NCBI GenBank assembly: GCA_022447585.1
Contig: JAKVAR010000006.1
Span: 1 to 64,000 of the forward strand
Source of the DNA: Crocinitomicaceae bacterium
GTDB taxonomy: Bacteria > Bacteroidota > Bacteroidia > Flavobacteriales_D > Crocinitomicaceae
Reading direction: 5' to 3'
DNA length: 64,000 nucleotides
Positions 9,361-18,299 of this stretch are shown piece after piece (the stretch's first letter is position 1; each line of letters begins with the position of its first letter). Below the pieces are notes generated by a model, which was not told the DNA's origin, searched no databases, and was given only the letters and a program-made list of their open reading frames with translations. The position numbers were made by a program, and so were the translations under genes.

Positions 9361-9548
9361 ATTGTAAAAAACCTCGAACACATAGAATTCGATCTAATTA
9401 TCGATTGCTTTTTAGAAGCTTTCAAGAATTACTATGTAGAATTTCCATCGGACAAAAATTACTTTAAAAAAGATGGGATATCGCTAAAGTTGATTATTCA
9501 CTCTCCTATGGAGTGTTTGATGGTGTAGAAATTGTAGCAATTACTTAA
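9361..9548 (+). pseudogene. GNAT acetyltransferase remnant, truncated and frameshifted
   Basis: One frame reads IVKNLEHIEFDLIIDCFLEAF followed by KNYYVEFPSDKNYFKK, and a second frame continues WDIAKVDYSLSYGVFDG to a TAA at 9546. Joined by a one-base shift in an A-rich run near 9470, this is the N-terminal third of a GNAT-family N-acetyltransferase. The acetyl-CoA-binding part is absent. The family call comes from the overall pattern and is not proven. Confidence 0.5.
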
Positions 9549-9899
9549 ATTATTATTTCATTCAACGCAAATTTAAACACGTAAATCAATAAGAATCAGC
9601 ATTCAAACTGATCAAATAAAGGCCAAAGAGATCCCTTAGATATACGCTTACAATTTAACAAATATAGGTTTGGATAAATTCATCCCCTTAATCTTTTATA
9701 GGCAGTATTTCCCATGGACTAAATACTTATATCCGAGAAGTGGTTACAAAATATAGCTGGAAAACAAAGCAATTCATCTTTCAGAAAAGAAGAGAATACT
9801 TTCATAGAAGCAACTCTGATCGTAAGTTATGATTTAAAATAAAATTCCCGTTTAATGAAATTGATATTATACTTTTGAGACGGACAAAACAAATTTTAC
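9549..9899 (+). other. Intergenic stretch, possible decayed coding sequence
   Basis: No start-to-stop gene is supported. Around 9706-9832 one frame reads protein-like (a segment beginning SHGLNTYIREVVTKYSW) but is short and family-less. No attC-like core is seen before the gene at 9900. Confidence 0.3.
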
Positions 9900-10751
9900 A
9901 TGATAACTAAAATAAATCTCTTAGCACTTCTTCTCAGTTTTATACTTTTCTGTTCTTGCAAGGTAAACAACTCAAATAGCAGGGGTACAGGACTTTTAAA
10001 GGAGCAAACACCATTAGACAAAATTCAAGTTTTAAACTTTGGCACCTTTCATATGGGGTATACGAATGATGCTAGCACAACAGAGTTTGACGAACACAAC
10101 TTAGAGAATCAGAAAAACATTCATGAGATAGCAAAAAAAATAGCATCATTTAAACCAACTGTTATAATAGTAGAAAGGCTTCCGAAATATGATGAAAGTC
10201 TTCAAGAAGTGTATAACGATTATTTGGAAAATCCAAATATGTTTTTCAAAAGACCTTCTGAAATGGAACTACTTGCATATGAAATAGGTAGATTGAGTGG
10301 TACCAAAAGAATATTTGGTATTGATCACAAAATGGATTATAACTATAACATTGGAAATGAAATAGAAAACTCGATTGATTCTATTTGGTATAATAAATAC
10401 AAGGCAGACCCCTTGAGTTTCTTTCCAGAAATAAATATTGTAGACGATAGCTTGGACTTATTAAGCAAATTAAAATTAAAAAATCACGATAAATATCTTG
10501 ATTTTTTAATCAGTGTTAATGCTGACAAGTTAACTCACACAGGCAGTGAAGACGGATTTGAAGGAGCGGATGAAGCAGCTAAATTCTACCAAAGAAATTT
10601 AAGAATGTATTCAAACTTGAATAGAATTAATTTAGAAAAAGATGACAGGGTATTTATCTTGATGGGAGCAAGCCATACCGCTTTTTTTAGAGATTTTATG
10701 AGTAGAAGCCATAAATATGAAATGGTTAACACATTCAGGTATTTGAACTAA
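9900..10751 (+). CDS. DUF5694 domain lipoprotein, paralogue of 108-977
   Basis: A 283-residue predicted lipoprotein (lipobox LFCSC at about 17-21). It shares with the gene at 108 the motif chain FGTFHMGY, VERLP, a YGID/FGID-type segment, EDGFEGADEAAKFY and MGASHTAFF, in the same spacing. The two copies are clearly homologous but not recent duplicates, since many positions differ. Membership of DUF5694, and possible relation to the TraB/EreA clan, are family-level knowledge; no substrate is known. It is followed 60 nt later by the S41 peptidase gene. Confidence 0.8.
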   Translation: MITKINLLALLLSFILFCSCKVNNSNSRGTGLLKEQTPLDKIQVLNFGTFHMGYTNDASTTEFDEHNLENQKNIHEIAKKIASFKPTVIIVERLPKYDESLQEVYNDYLENPNMFFKRPSEMELLAYEIGRLSGTKRIFGIDHKMDYNYNIGNEIENSIDSIWYNKYKADPLSFFPEINIVDDSLDLLSKLKLKNHDKYLDFLISVNADKLTHTGSEDGFEGADEAAKFYQRNLRMYSNLNRINLEKDDRVFILMGASHTAFFRDFMSRSHKYEMVNTFRYLN

Positions 10752-10811
10752 CTCTACTCGTGCAATGATGCCTACTATACCAAAAAAAATCGCTTATCAA
10801 TCTTCAGAATT

Positions 10812-12191
10812 ATGAAGACAACTTTAGTCTTAATAGTCACCCTTATATCTTTGAAAGGTTTTGGGCAAGAAGTTAAATTGAGCAGGGAACAAATTCTAGA
10901 TGATTTGAATTTGTTAGAGCTTGAACTCCAGAAACATCATCCTAACTTGTATGTGTACTCTTCTAGAAGTCAAATCGAAAGTTCTTTCAATGAACTTAGA
11001 AATTCTTTGCCTGATAGTTTAGATAAAACTCAATGTTATAATGTAGTTTCCTTTACTTCTTCAATTGTAAAGGACGGTCATTATAATGTGACTCCTTCTA
11101 AACAAACAATAGACCAATTTTATGCGACCTCCAGACTTCTGCCCCTAGACATTTTTTGGACAGAAAACAGTGCGTATATTACAAAAAACTACAGTGTTAA
11201 TAATGTTGAAATCGGAGCGCAACTTCTTTCAATTAATGGCATTGATGTAAACGTGATTCGAGAAACTATTTTAAGTCGGGTTTTTAGAGACGGAAACAAC
11301 ACTACATACCCCTATTGGATATTAAACAACTTTTTTAGAGCATATTACAATTTTTGTTTTGGCACATCTGATAGTTATGAAATTGCATTGAAAGAAGATT
11401 TTAAAAAAATTCAGACTGTTCATTTAAGCGGGTTGACTCATAAAGAAATAAGTGAAGCCAGAAAAGTGAAATACCCTGAGTACTCCTTAAGGATAGGACA
11501 AGAAAAAGGAATTGACTTAAAATTAGACAAGACCAAGGCAACGTTAACCATAAGATCTTTCGAAAACAAGTTGTTAAAGGAGAACTATAATCAAAAGTTT
11601 AGGAGATCTATTAAGGCTCATTTCCAAACGATATTGGAAAGTGGAGTTGAAAACCTAATCATAGACATTAGAGGAAATCAAGGTGGAGAGTTAACAAATG
11701 GTCTTTTTCTTTTAAAATATGTTATGGCTGAGCAATTTCAAGCAGTTCAGAAATTCACCAAGGTTGATAAAAGATTTTATGACTCTACTACAAAAAGGAA
11801 TAAACCTGTAAGAGGAGGAGTAGGCGGGTTCCACACCCCTTTTAAGGATAACTATAAAAGAAATCTATTCCTATTAGTGAACGGAGGTAGTTTTTCTTGT
11901 TCAGGAATCGTTTCTCAGGTTCTGAAAAAAACTAATCGCAGCGTGATAATCGGAACTGAAACAGGTGGTAGTGCATACACAGTTGTAGGGGTTCCAAATA
12001 AGGATATAATTTTACCAAATAGCCAAATTCAAATAACAATTCCTCTCCGTGAGTTCATATTACAAGGGTATGAAAAAAAGATAAAAGGCGGAGTTATACC
12101 GGATATCATTATCGAACCCGACATTTCAGATATTCTAAGCGATCAAGATACCGAATATAACTATGCCTTGAAATTGATAAAAAGTAAATAG
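10812..12191 (+). CDS. Secreted S41-family peptidase
   Basis: A 459-residue protein with a signal peptide ending GFGQ (about residue 19). The S41 catalytic domain is in the second half: IDIRGNQGGE, NGGSFSCSG holding the probable nucleophile serine, and IGTETGGSAY near the end, followed by PDIIIEPDI. The middle could hold a degenerate PDZ domain (GAQLLSINGIDV, about 137-148). Known relatives are C-terminal processing peptidases and tricorn-core-like enzymes, here periplasmic or exported. The stop is close to the attC-like site at 12266-12313. Confidence 0.85.
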   Translation: MKTTLVLIVTLISLKGFGQEVKLSREQILDDLNLLELELQKHHPNLYVYSSRSQIESSFNELRNSLPDSLDKTQCYNVVSFTSSIVKDGHYNVTPSKQTIDQFYATSRLLPLDIFWTENSAYITKNYSVNNVEIGAQLLSINGIDVNVIRETILSRVFRDGNNTTYPYWILNNFFRAYYNFCFGTSDSYEIALKEDFKKIQTVHLSGLTHKEISEARKVKYPEYSLRIGQEKGIDLKLDKTKATLTIRSFENKLLKENYNQKFRRSIKAHFQTILESGVENLIIDIRGNQGGELTNGLFLLKYVMAEQFQAVQKFTKVDKRFYDSTTKRNKPVRGGVGGFHTPFKDNYKRNLFLLVNGGSFSCSGIVSQVLKKTNRSVIIGTETGGSAYTVVGVPNKDIILPNSQIQITIPLREFILQGYEKKIKGGVIPDIIIEPDISDILSDQDTEYNYALKLIKSK

Positions 12192-12265
12192 GAAGACCCT
12201 TTTTAAGATTGAATTTATAGGATCTAATGACAGAGTTGAATGCAAAATTTAGATGAAAAACTTAC

Positions 12266-12313
12266 GATAACAGTATGTAAAACGCATTTTGCACTAAACG
12301 TTATATGTAACTG
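12266..12313 (+). other. attC-like site G
   Basis: A small imperfect hairpin (tgtaaaacg with cattttgca, about 12276-12293) is followed by the core actaaacgtta (12293-12303), identical to cores at 3566 and 6409. The downstream start cgttatatgt is nearly complementary to gcacataacg at 12908, the start of the next site. The SUKH gene begins 10-15 nt later. Confidence 0.45.
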
Positions 12314-12760
12314 GTGACCTTCAACAATTATTATCTACTAGTGGATGAATTAAAAATCAAATATTTTAAAAGGCTTAAGAAAAATAAGCCTATTCTAGAT
12401 CGTTATAAGTATCCCAATGAAGAGATATATATTCCAGTAGGATGCTCTTTGGAAGAAATAGAGAAATTACAGGCAAGGAACAATGTTCAATTTCCTAAGG
12501 CTTATATAGAGTTCCTTTATTTGGCTGGAAAAAGCCACCGGATGTTTGACTCTGTTATTGATTCTGAATTTGAAATATTAAAAGAAATACAAGATTCTTT
12601 TTTATTCGAACTTAAAGAATCAAATCTTGAAAATAAAAGAGCTATTTGGGCAATTGATATGCTTCATGGGGAGCAATTTGCTTTTTTCTACCTGGATGAA
12701 AAATCTGAAAACCCAATAGTATATAGTTATATAAATGATTCGGAGGAAGAGAAACTTTAA
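12314..12760 (+). CDS. SUKH (SMI1/KNR4) family protein, probably truncated by nonsense
   Basis: The GTG start gives a 148-residue protein with SUKH features: EEIEKLQARNNVQFPKAY (typically 'ixxfExxxgxxLPxxY'), FLYLAGKSHRMFDS, and IWAIDMLHGEQFAFFYLD. In a typical SUKH protein a further helix follows. Here TAA at 12758 interrupts, but the same frame continues FNFNDMIFSTDHTISQYF DSMV, which fits that missing C-terminal helix. So the gene is probably a nonsense-truncated immunity protein, or the stop is near the natural end. No toxin gene lies next to it; it is an orphan in an attC-like unit, a common state for SUKH proteins. Confidence 0.65.
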   Translation: MTFNNYYLLVDELKIKYFKRLKKNKPILDRYKYPNEEIYIPVGCSLEEIEKLQARNNVQFPKAYIEFLYLAGKSHRMFDSVIDSEFEILKEIQDSFLFELKESNLENKRAIWAIDMLHGEQFAFFYLDEKSENPIVYSYINDSEEEKL

Positions 12761-12907
12761 TTCAATTTTAATGATATGATTTTCTCAACTGATCATACAA
12801 TTAGTCAATACTTTGATTCTATGGTTCCAACGAAATCCGAAAAAATTATACCTGAGATTATATCCAGAATAGTTAGTATCTTAACTTTAAGATTTTTGAG
12901 GAGAAAT

Positions 12908-12964
12908 GCACATAACGGTTTGGCTAAACTGCATGAAACGCAGTTTAGCCAAACCGTTATGTGC
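12908..12964. repeat. Perfect 25-bp inverted repeat (attC-like site H)
   Basis: Arms 12908-12932 and 12940-12964 are perfectly complementary around a 7-nt spacer, atgaaac. The right arm carries gtttagccaaaccgtta, an attC-type core. The right half is repeated at about 49099-49119 (one difference over 20 nt). It lies between the convergent SUKH and T9SS genes. There is no T-run, so it is not an ordinary terminator. Confidence 0.65.
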
Positions 12965-12985
12965 AATAGAAATTTACTCTCGATA

Positions 12986-13948
12986 TTATTGAACGCATAT
13001 CTTTTTAACAAAGTCTTCCACCCGTATAAAGTAGATTCCTTTGGGCTGATCGCTCATGTTAATTTCGGATGTAGTGCTTGTAAGAACTAAACGGCCAAAA
13101 AAGTCAAATACTTCTATGTTGCCAATAGCACCTGAGACATTGAATATTCCAGTTGTAGGGTTAGGATATATGACAATATTACCAACGGTTACTGATTCGA
13201 ATAAACTCGATGTGTGATCACAATCATTTGCTCCTGTTTTCAAAACACTAACACCATCGACATGATAATAACTTTGTGTTAGAAATGTATTGGAAGCAGA
13301 TAGATTTGAAGGCATTATTTGCAAAGAATCCTTCGGCTTAAATCTTCCTATAGTTATATATTCCTCACCACCCAAGGCAAGAAATTCGCCTGATATTTTT
13401 GTCCAACCGGAAGTATTTGTAAGATATGCTCCCGGCGGACTCACGATTTGCGGCGTGACTAAAAAAGGATCAAAATTATTTTGAACTAACGAATCATTAC
13501 TAAAATAAAGTCCAATCTGTGAGATTGCTAGACCCGAGGAATCACCAAGATTGACATAAAACTCAACACAATATGTAGAATCCTCTTCTAAAGGTGAAAT
13601 CAATTGAGTTTGAATATATTCCGCATATTCTAGAAACATAGTGGAACGCAACATTATACCTGCATACCCATCACCGAAAAAAGGAAGTTGATGTCCTTGC
13701 CATACATTGGGAATAATATTATTACAAGGTGCAACAGTGCAGGAATGATAAAAGTCTGAACTTCCTCTATTAGGAGTATACCAATGTTTAGCAATCTCAG
13801 TTCCCATTACTAAAGAAAATGTGCCATCACAAGGGCAGGTAGCTGGAATTGAATCAAAATAAGGGTTCTTAACTAAATTTTGTGCAATGCTATTAAAACC
13901 AAAAAGAAGTAAAAACAAACTAAGGGTTACGGAAGACTGGAATCTCAT
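12986..13948 (-). CDS. T9SS-secreted protein with C-terminal sorting domain
   Basis: A 320-residue protein, read from ATG at 13948 (MRFQSSVTLSLFLLLFG), chosen over a longer frame because it gives a clean signal peptide ending SIAQ. Residues 20-200 resemble the N-terminal module common in flavobacterial secreted proteins (NLVKNPYFDSIPATCPC, HWYTPNRGSSDF, YAGIMLRS). The C-terminal 75 residues are a type A sorting domain: IVIYPNPTTGIFNV, then short strands and GIYFIRVEDFVKK. It should be exported by the type IX system and anchored or released at the surface. It points against the + strand array and ends 22 nt from the palindrome. Confidence 0.85.
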   Translation of the reverse strand: MRFQSSVTLSLFLLLFGFNSIAQNLVKNPYFDSIPATCPCDGTFSLVMGTEIAKHWYTPNRGSSDFYHSCTVAPCNNIIPNVWQGHQLPFFGDGYAGIMLRSTMFLEYAEYIQTQLISPLEEDSTYCVEFYVNLGDSSGLAISQIGLYFSNDSLVQNNFDPFLVTPQIVSPPGAYLTNTSGWTKISGEFLALGGEEYITIGRFKPKDSLQIMPSNLSASNTFLTQSYYHVDGVSVLKTGANDCDHTSSLFESVTVGNIVIYPNPTTGIFNVSGAIGNIEVFDFFGRLVLTSTTSEINMSDQPKGIYFIRVEDFVKKICVQ

Positions 13949-14785
13949 AATTTTAGCTATTCTGATAATAAATATAATTCTTACAGATTTACTTTTAAAA
14001 TAAAAAAGTAAGCTCACCCTCCATGAACATAGAATGAGGCGTACATAACATCGCCTATGCTCCACTTCTTAAATCTCGCTTAGAATGATAAATCATTAAT
14101 AAACCAAAGAAACGAATGGATTACCTTTATAGAAATTGACACGCAAGGAAAGATTAAAAGAGTAAGGTGTTTACCTAAATAGATATAACTTTGGAATTTG
14201 GACAGAATAAAATTCTAAAGGGCGAGTAATTTCTCAGATTGACTATTTAATACCAAAACAAATTATCGGACAGAATCAAACTCATTCACTTTTATGTCAG
14301 GAGGCCATAACAATAAGCGATAGTTTAATAAATGTTCACTTTGATTCAGAGTTTAAAAACTCTATTAAACTTAATGCCCCAAGAAGCTATTAGTACTCTG
14401 AATCAAATTCGGGTAATTGGTTAGAAAAGTGTTAAAAATTCAGTAATCAAAAGGTTATCATCAAATTCATAATACTGTATTTAAGGTTAGCGAGTTGATG
14501 AAATCATCATTTAAAGATGGCACTTATTATTGGGTAATATCATGAATAGAAGAAGATATATGGGAAGGTGTTTCAAACAACAATAGTGGAACAATAACTG
14601 CAGATGGAAAAACTCTTTATATAAACAGTTTGACAAGTGATACGGCCGAAACTGAATTTGGAGGAATAATTATCATATGTGATTGAAAAATAAAAACTAG
14701 CCACAATAATTTATAAATGAACTCTTTAAGCATTAAATTTAAAGTGTTTTTTTATTATTTTGGCACACTATAAAATTAATCTATT
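13949..14785 (+). other. Intergenic stretch with decayed coding remnant (14513-14686)
   Basis: Between the divergent neighbours there is one coding-like trace. From 14513 a + frame reads KDGTYYWVIS, stop TGA, IEEDIWEGVSNNNSG and on to GGIIIICD before TGA at 14684-14686, which looks like a small lipoprotein or adhesin fragment broken by nonsense. The rest shows nothing recognisable. The 60 bases before 14786 are very AT-rich and may hold the promoter of the large cluster. Confidence 0.4.
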
Positions 14786-17700
14786 ATGTCAAAAGCGGAA
14801 CCGATCAGAACAGAATTGATGAAGTTCGTTACAATGAGATCACCTCAGTTGATCGATCAAAAAATAAGCAAAAAAGGATATATAAGACACCCACAGCCTT
14901 CCGAAAGTGAGTTTCTAAAAAAAATCACAGAGGCCTCAAATGTGGAAGATTCAAGAAAAAAAGTAAAAGAAGCCATAGCTACATTTAACCATGTTGCCAA
15001 TTATGAAGATTTAATTCACATTAATCCAGAATTATATGAATTTTCAGAATGGCTAGCAAAAGAGCAAAACAACCTTACTTTAGAATCATGTACAGAGAAA
15101 TCTACTGGTGTAAAATTACTTTCTTCAAGTTATTTAAATAAAGTCTGGGATAATTTGTTTTACCAGATTTTGACAAGAGAATCAGGAGCAATTCGACAAG
15201 CGGCAATGCGCTTAATTGTAGGGCACAATTTCATTGAAAAGTTAAATGACTCATCAATAGAAACTACTGCTTCAGCAATAATTACAAGTCCTAAATCACC
15301 AGATTTACCTGTAGGGGATGAATTAATTGCACTTTATTTGAGAAGAATAGCTGTTTCAAAAGTAATAATGCCAAAAGCATTTACTGTTGAAAAGAAGAAA
15401 GTAACAAAAAATGATACGAAATTTCCGAAATTCGATAACATTCAAAGAAAACATAGTTCTGGATTGTCAGCTAGGAGAATAGCTAAGTTGGAATTCGTTG
15501 AAAAGGATATAAATAAGCATGAAATATCGTATAAATCAACAAAACGTAAAGCTAAGGACAAAGCAGAGCTATCCTACGGTAAAAAAATTGCGTCCTATAA
15601 AAGAGCCTCTGATAATGAATCAACAGGTGCTTTTTACGAAGCAGGTTCCATTTTTAATAATAAGAAAGGACTTTCGAGATTTAATATACCATCCGATAGA
15701 GATAGAGCTGGAAATTCAAAATTTGAGTATAGTGAAATAGGTTTAAAATCAGAAAGACCTAATGAACCTTTTGAATTTTCTTATGATGCTCCTTTTGCTC
15801 TTTCACAAACCAAAAACCTAGCGGATGCAACAAAAAAAATAATTGAAAAAGTAGGTAATAAAGAATTAGGCATAGCCGACCTCCGCGAAAATGTCCGCAC
15901 AATGATTCGAAAAGAAAACGATTTATTGCAAGGTAAAATTAAAGGAAGCAAGAAGGTCATTAAAATGCAAGGAGGTGCACTGAGTGAGGAAAAGGACGAA
16001 TTGTATGAATTTTCTATCTCATTTACAGAAGATGAAATAGATGAAGAATTATCCAATATTGTATTGATGACCATTGAAACAGGATATAAACTATCATACC
16101 CAACAAGTACAGACCTAAAACTTACTGTTGATGATGAAGATGTATATTTAAGTCAAGCAGTTGAAGTTGTTGAAAATGAGGATAAGCATATTATGCTCAA
16201 CTTATTTCCTTTAACCGATATCAATAAAAAGGATAAATCCAATTTTAACCTTACAGGAACAATGCAATTGGATAATGGAACGGAATTATCTTTTAATGTT
16301 AACGGCAGGTTAAAAAACAAATACTCCTGTGGAATTGCAACTGTAATTGGTGATGAAGAAGAAGAGGAAATTCAGATATATGGTGTGAATAAAGTAGGTG
16401 TAGCAGATTTTAGAAAAGTAGAACAAGAGATTTGCTGCTACGTTCCAGGAGAGGTTTCCCATATAGAAAATGTGATGGCTCGAGAATACAAAGAAAAACA
16501 TACGCGTACCTTAATAGGATCAGAAACATCAACGGAAGAAAGTAGCTCTTATGAGCAAGAAAATGTATCAGATACAACTTCAACATCTAGAAATGAATTA
16601 CAACAAGAGGTACAAACAGTATTGAATACAGGTTTAAATGCTTCTGTTGGTGTAGGGACTGGTGTAAGTGGTATGTTTCCCGGAGGAAGTTATAACGCCA
16701 ATACAAGTTTTAATTTAGCGATGTCAACCGCTCTTTCTAGATCGAATAGAGAAGCAAAAACTATGGCTCAAGAAATAACAGAAAAGGCTCTTGAACGTGT
16801 AATACAGAATACATCAATTAAGCGTGGTTTTAAAATGACACGCGAATTTGAAGAAAATAATAGACATGGATTCGATAACAGAGAAGGAGACGAACATGTT
16901 ACTGGAGTATATAGATGGGTAGACAAAGTATATACGAATCGTTTGGTGAATTACGGAAAACGCCTTATGTACGAATTTATGGTACCTGAACCCGCAAGGT
17001 TCTATAAAAAGGCAATTGAAGAAAAACAAGAAGAGAATCCGCTTATTAATGTTCTTGAAAAACCAAAACATCCTTCAGAATTGAGTCCTTCTTTATCCTC
17101 ATCTTCGGATATAACAAGAGGTAACTACAAAAAATTTGCGAGCGCTTACGGTGTTAATATTGAAGCCCCCAAATCAGAACACAATACGGTTTCTCAATCA
17201 ATTACAGCAATGACACCGCCAAATCACAAACCTTTCTCAGAATCACAAGACATATATTTACCTACCGATTATGTCGCGCGAAAAGCTGAAGCCACTGTTA
17301 GTTTTGTATACAAGTATTCATCAGGGGCAGGACCAGGTTTTACTTTAAGTATTGGCGGAGATCAAATCAAGAAAAACCCTGCCAAAACCGGACTTGAAAA
17401 GGAAACATATAGAGATAATGATGTTGATTTTAATTTTGGTAAATCAATTTCTGATAAAGTAGGTGTTGCTATTGGAGGAAATAAAATTTATTCTTTCGCA
17501 ATAGGAGTAACAATAGAATGTGAGTTAAAGGCTGAAATTTTTGAAAAATGGCAAGGAGAAGTCTATGAAGCTATTATGGCCGCATACGATGAAAAAATGA
17601 TTGCCTATGAAAACAGTCAGATTACAACCGAAATGATAAAGGATGAGGATGAGAAAAATTTGAGTAATAACTCGGCCTTTAATAGAGAAATTGAAATAAG

Positions 17701-18298
17701 AGAGTTAAAACGATCTTGTATAGAAATGATCACTAAACCATTCGATATTCCAGTAGGGAAAAGTTTCTATAGGAAAGGAGAAAATGACATTCCTGAAATA
17801 AAACAGAACCAGCAATTTGAAGAGTATGCTTCGCATGTTAAGTTTTTTGAACAAGCCTTTGAATGGGACATAATGGCGTATGTATTCTACCCATATTATT
17901 GGGCAAATAGAAAAAAGTGGCTTGAGTTATTCCAATTGGAAGACATAGCAGATCCTATTTTTCAAGCCTTTTTGCAAAGTGGAATGTCTCGCGTAGTTGT
18001 TCCTGTGCGTCCTGGTTTCGAAGAGGCGGTGTCTTATTATATGGAGACCGGTGATATTTGGAATGGTGGTGGACTAGTTCTCGATTCTGATGATGATCTT
18101 TATTTATCAATTGCTGAAGAAATGGAAACGATTGAAGGTGTTGTTGAGGAGGAATGGAAGACCCGTGTACCTAGTACCCTTACCGTAATTCAAAATAGTT
18201 CAGTCGGCCTAAATGCAGAAGGTCTTCCCTGTTGTGACATTGATGCTATAGATGAATTCGAAAATTCAAGTAATACCCTTGGACGTTTAAACAACTAA
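14786..18298 (+). CDS. Large protein of unknown family, first gene of a toxin cluster
   Basis: A 1170-residue protein without signal peptide or membrane segments. Residues 1-420 are charged and helical with Lys-rich parts; 420-550 are beta-rich. From about 550 there is a striking stretch: CCYVPGEVSHIENVMAREY, then a long Ser/Thr/Glu helix, a small Gly-rich part (VGVGTGVSGMFPGG, about 625-640), then HGFDNREGDEHVTGVYRWVD and NYGKRLMYEFMVPEPARFY (about 693-745). I vaguely recall this signature from other large uncharacterised bacterial proteins but cannot name a family. The end is acidic with GDIWNGGG. It is one base from the next gene, suggesting one operon and a role in carrying or delivering the downstream nuclease. 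Function is inferred from context only. Confidence 0.75.
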   Translation: MSKAEPIRTELMKFVTMRSPQLIDQKISKKGYIRHPQPSESEFLKKITEASNVEDSRKKVKEAIATFNHVANYEDLIHINPELYEFSEWLAKEQNNLTLESCTEKSTGVKLLSSSYLNKVWDNLFYQILTRESGAIRQAAMRLIVGHNFIEKLNDSSIETTASAIITSPKSPDLPVGDELIALYLRRIAVSKVIMPKAFTVEKKKVTKNDTKFPKFDNIQRKHSSGLSARRIAKLEFVEKDINKHEISYKSTKRKAKDKAELSYGKKIASYKRASDNESTGAFYEAGSIFNNKKGLSRFNIPSDRDRAGNSKFEYSEIGLKSERPNEPFEFSYDAPFALSQTKNLADATKKIIEKVGNKELGIADLRENVRTMIRKENDLLQGKIKGSKKVIKMQGGALSEEKDELYEFSISFTEDEIDEELSNIVLMTIETGYKLSYPTSTDLKLTVDDEDVYLSQAVEVVENEDKHIMLNLFPLTDINKKDKSNFNLTGTMQLDNGTELSFNVNGRLKNKYSCGIATVIGDEEEEEIQIYGVNKVGVADFRKVEQEICCYVPGEVSHIENVMAREYKEKHTRTLIGSETSTEESSSYEQENVSDTTSTSRNELQQEVQTVLNTGLNASVGVGTGVSGMFPGGSYNANTSFNLAMSTALSRSNREAKTMAQEITEKALERVIQNTSIKRGFKMTREFEENNRHGFDNREGDEHVTGVYRWVDKVYTNRLVNYGKRLMYEFMVPEPARFYKKAIEEKQEENPLINVLEKPKHPSELSPSLSSSSDITRGNYKKFASAYGVNIEAPKSEHNTVSQSITAMTPPNHKPFSESQDIYLPTDYVARKAEATVSFVYKYSSGAGPGFTLSIGGDQIKKNPAKTGLEKETYRDNDVDFNFGKSISDKVGVAIGGNKIYSFAIGVTIECELKAEIFEKWQGEVYEAIMAAYDEKMIAYENSQITTEMIKDEDEKNLSNNSAFNREIEIRELKRSCIEMITKPFDIPVGKSFYRKGENDIPEIKQNQQFEEYASHVKFFEQAFEWDIMAYVFYPYYWANRKKWLELFQLEDIADPIFQAFLQSGMSRVVVPVRPGFEEAVSYYMETGDIWNGGGLVLDSDDDLYLSIAEEMETIEGVVEEEWKTRVPSTLTVIQNSSVGLNAEGLPCCDIDAIDEFENSSNTLGRLNN

Positions 18299-18299
18299 T

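Noticed and set aside
12908..12964. Ordinary bidirectional terminator between convergent genes
   Set aside because: The stem is perfect and long but has no T-run on either side, and its half recurs at an attC-like core elsewhere.
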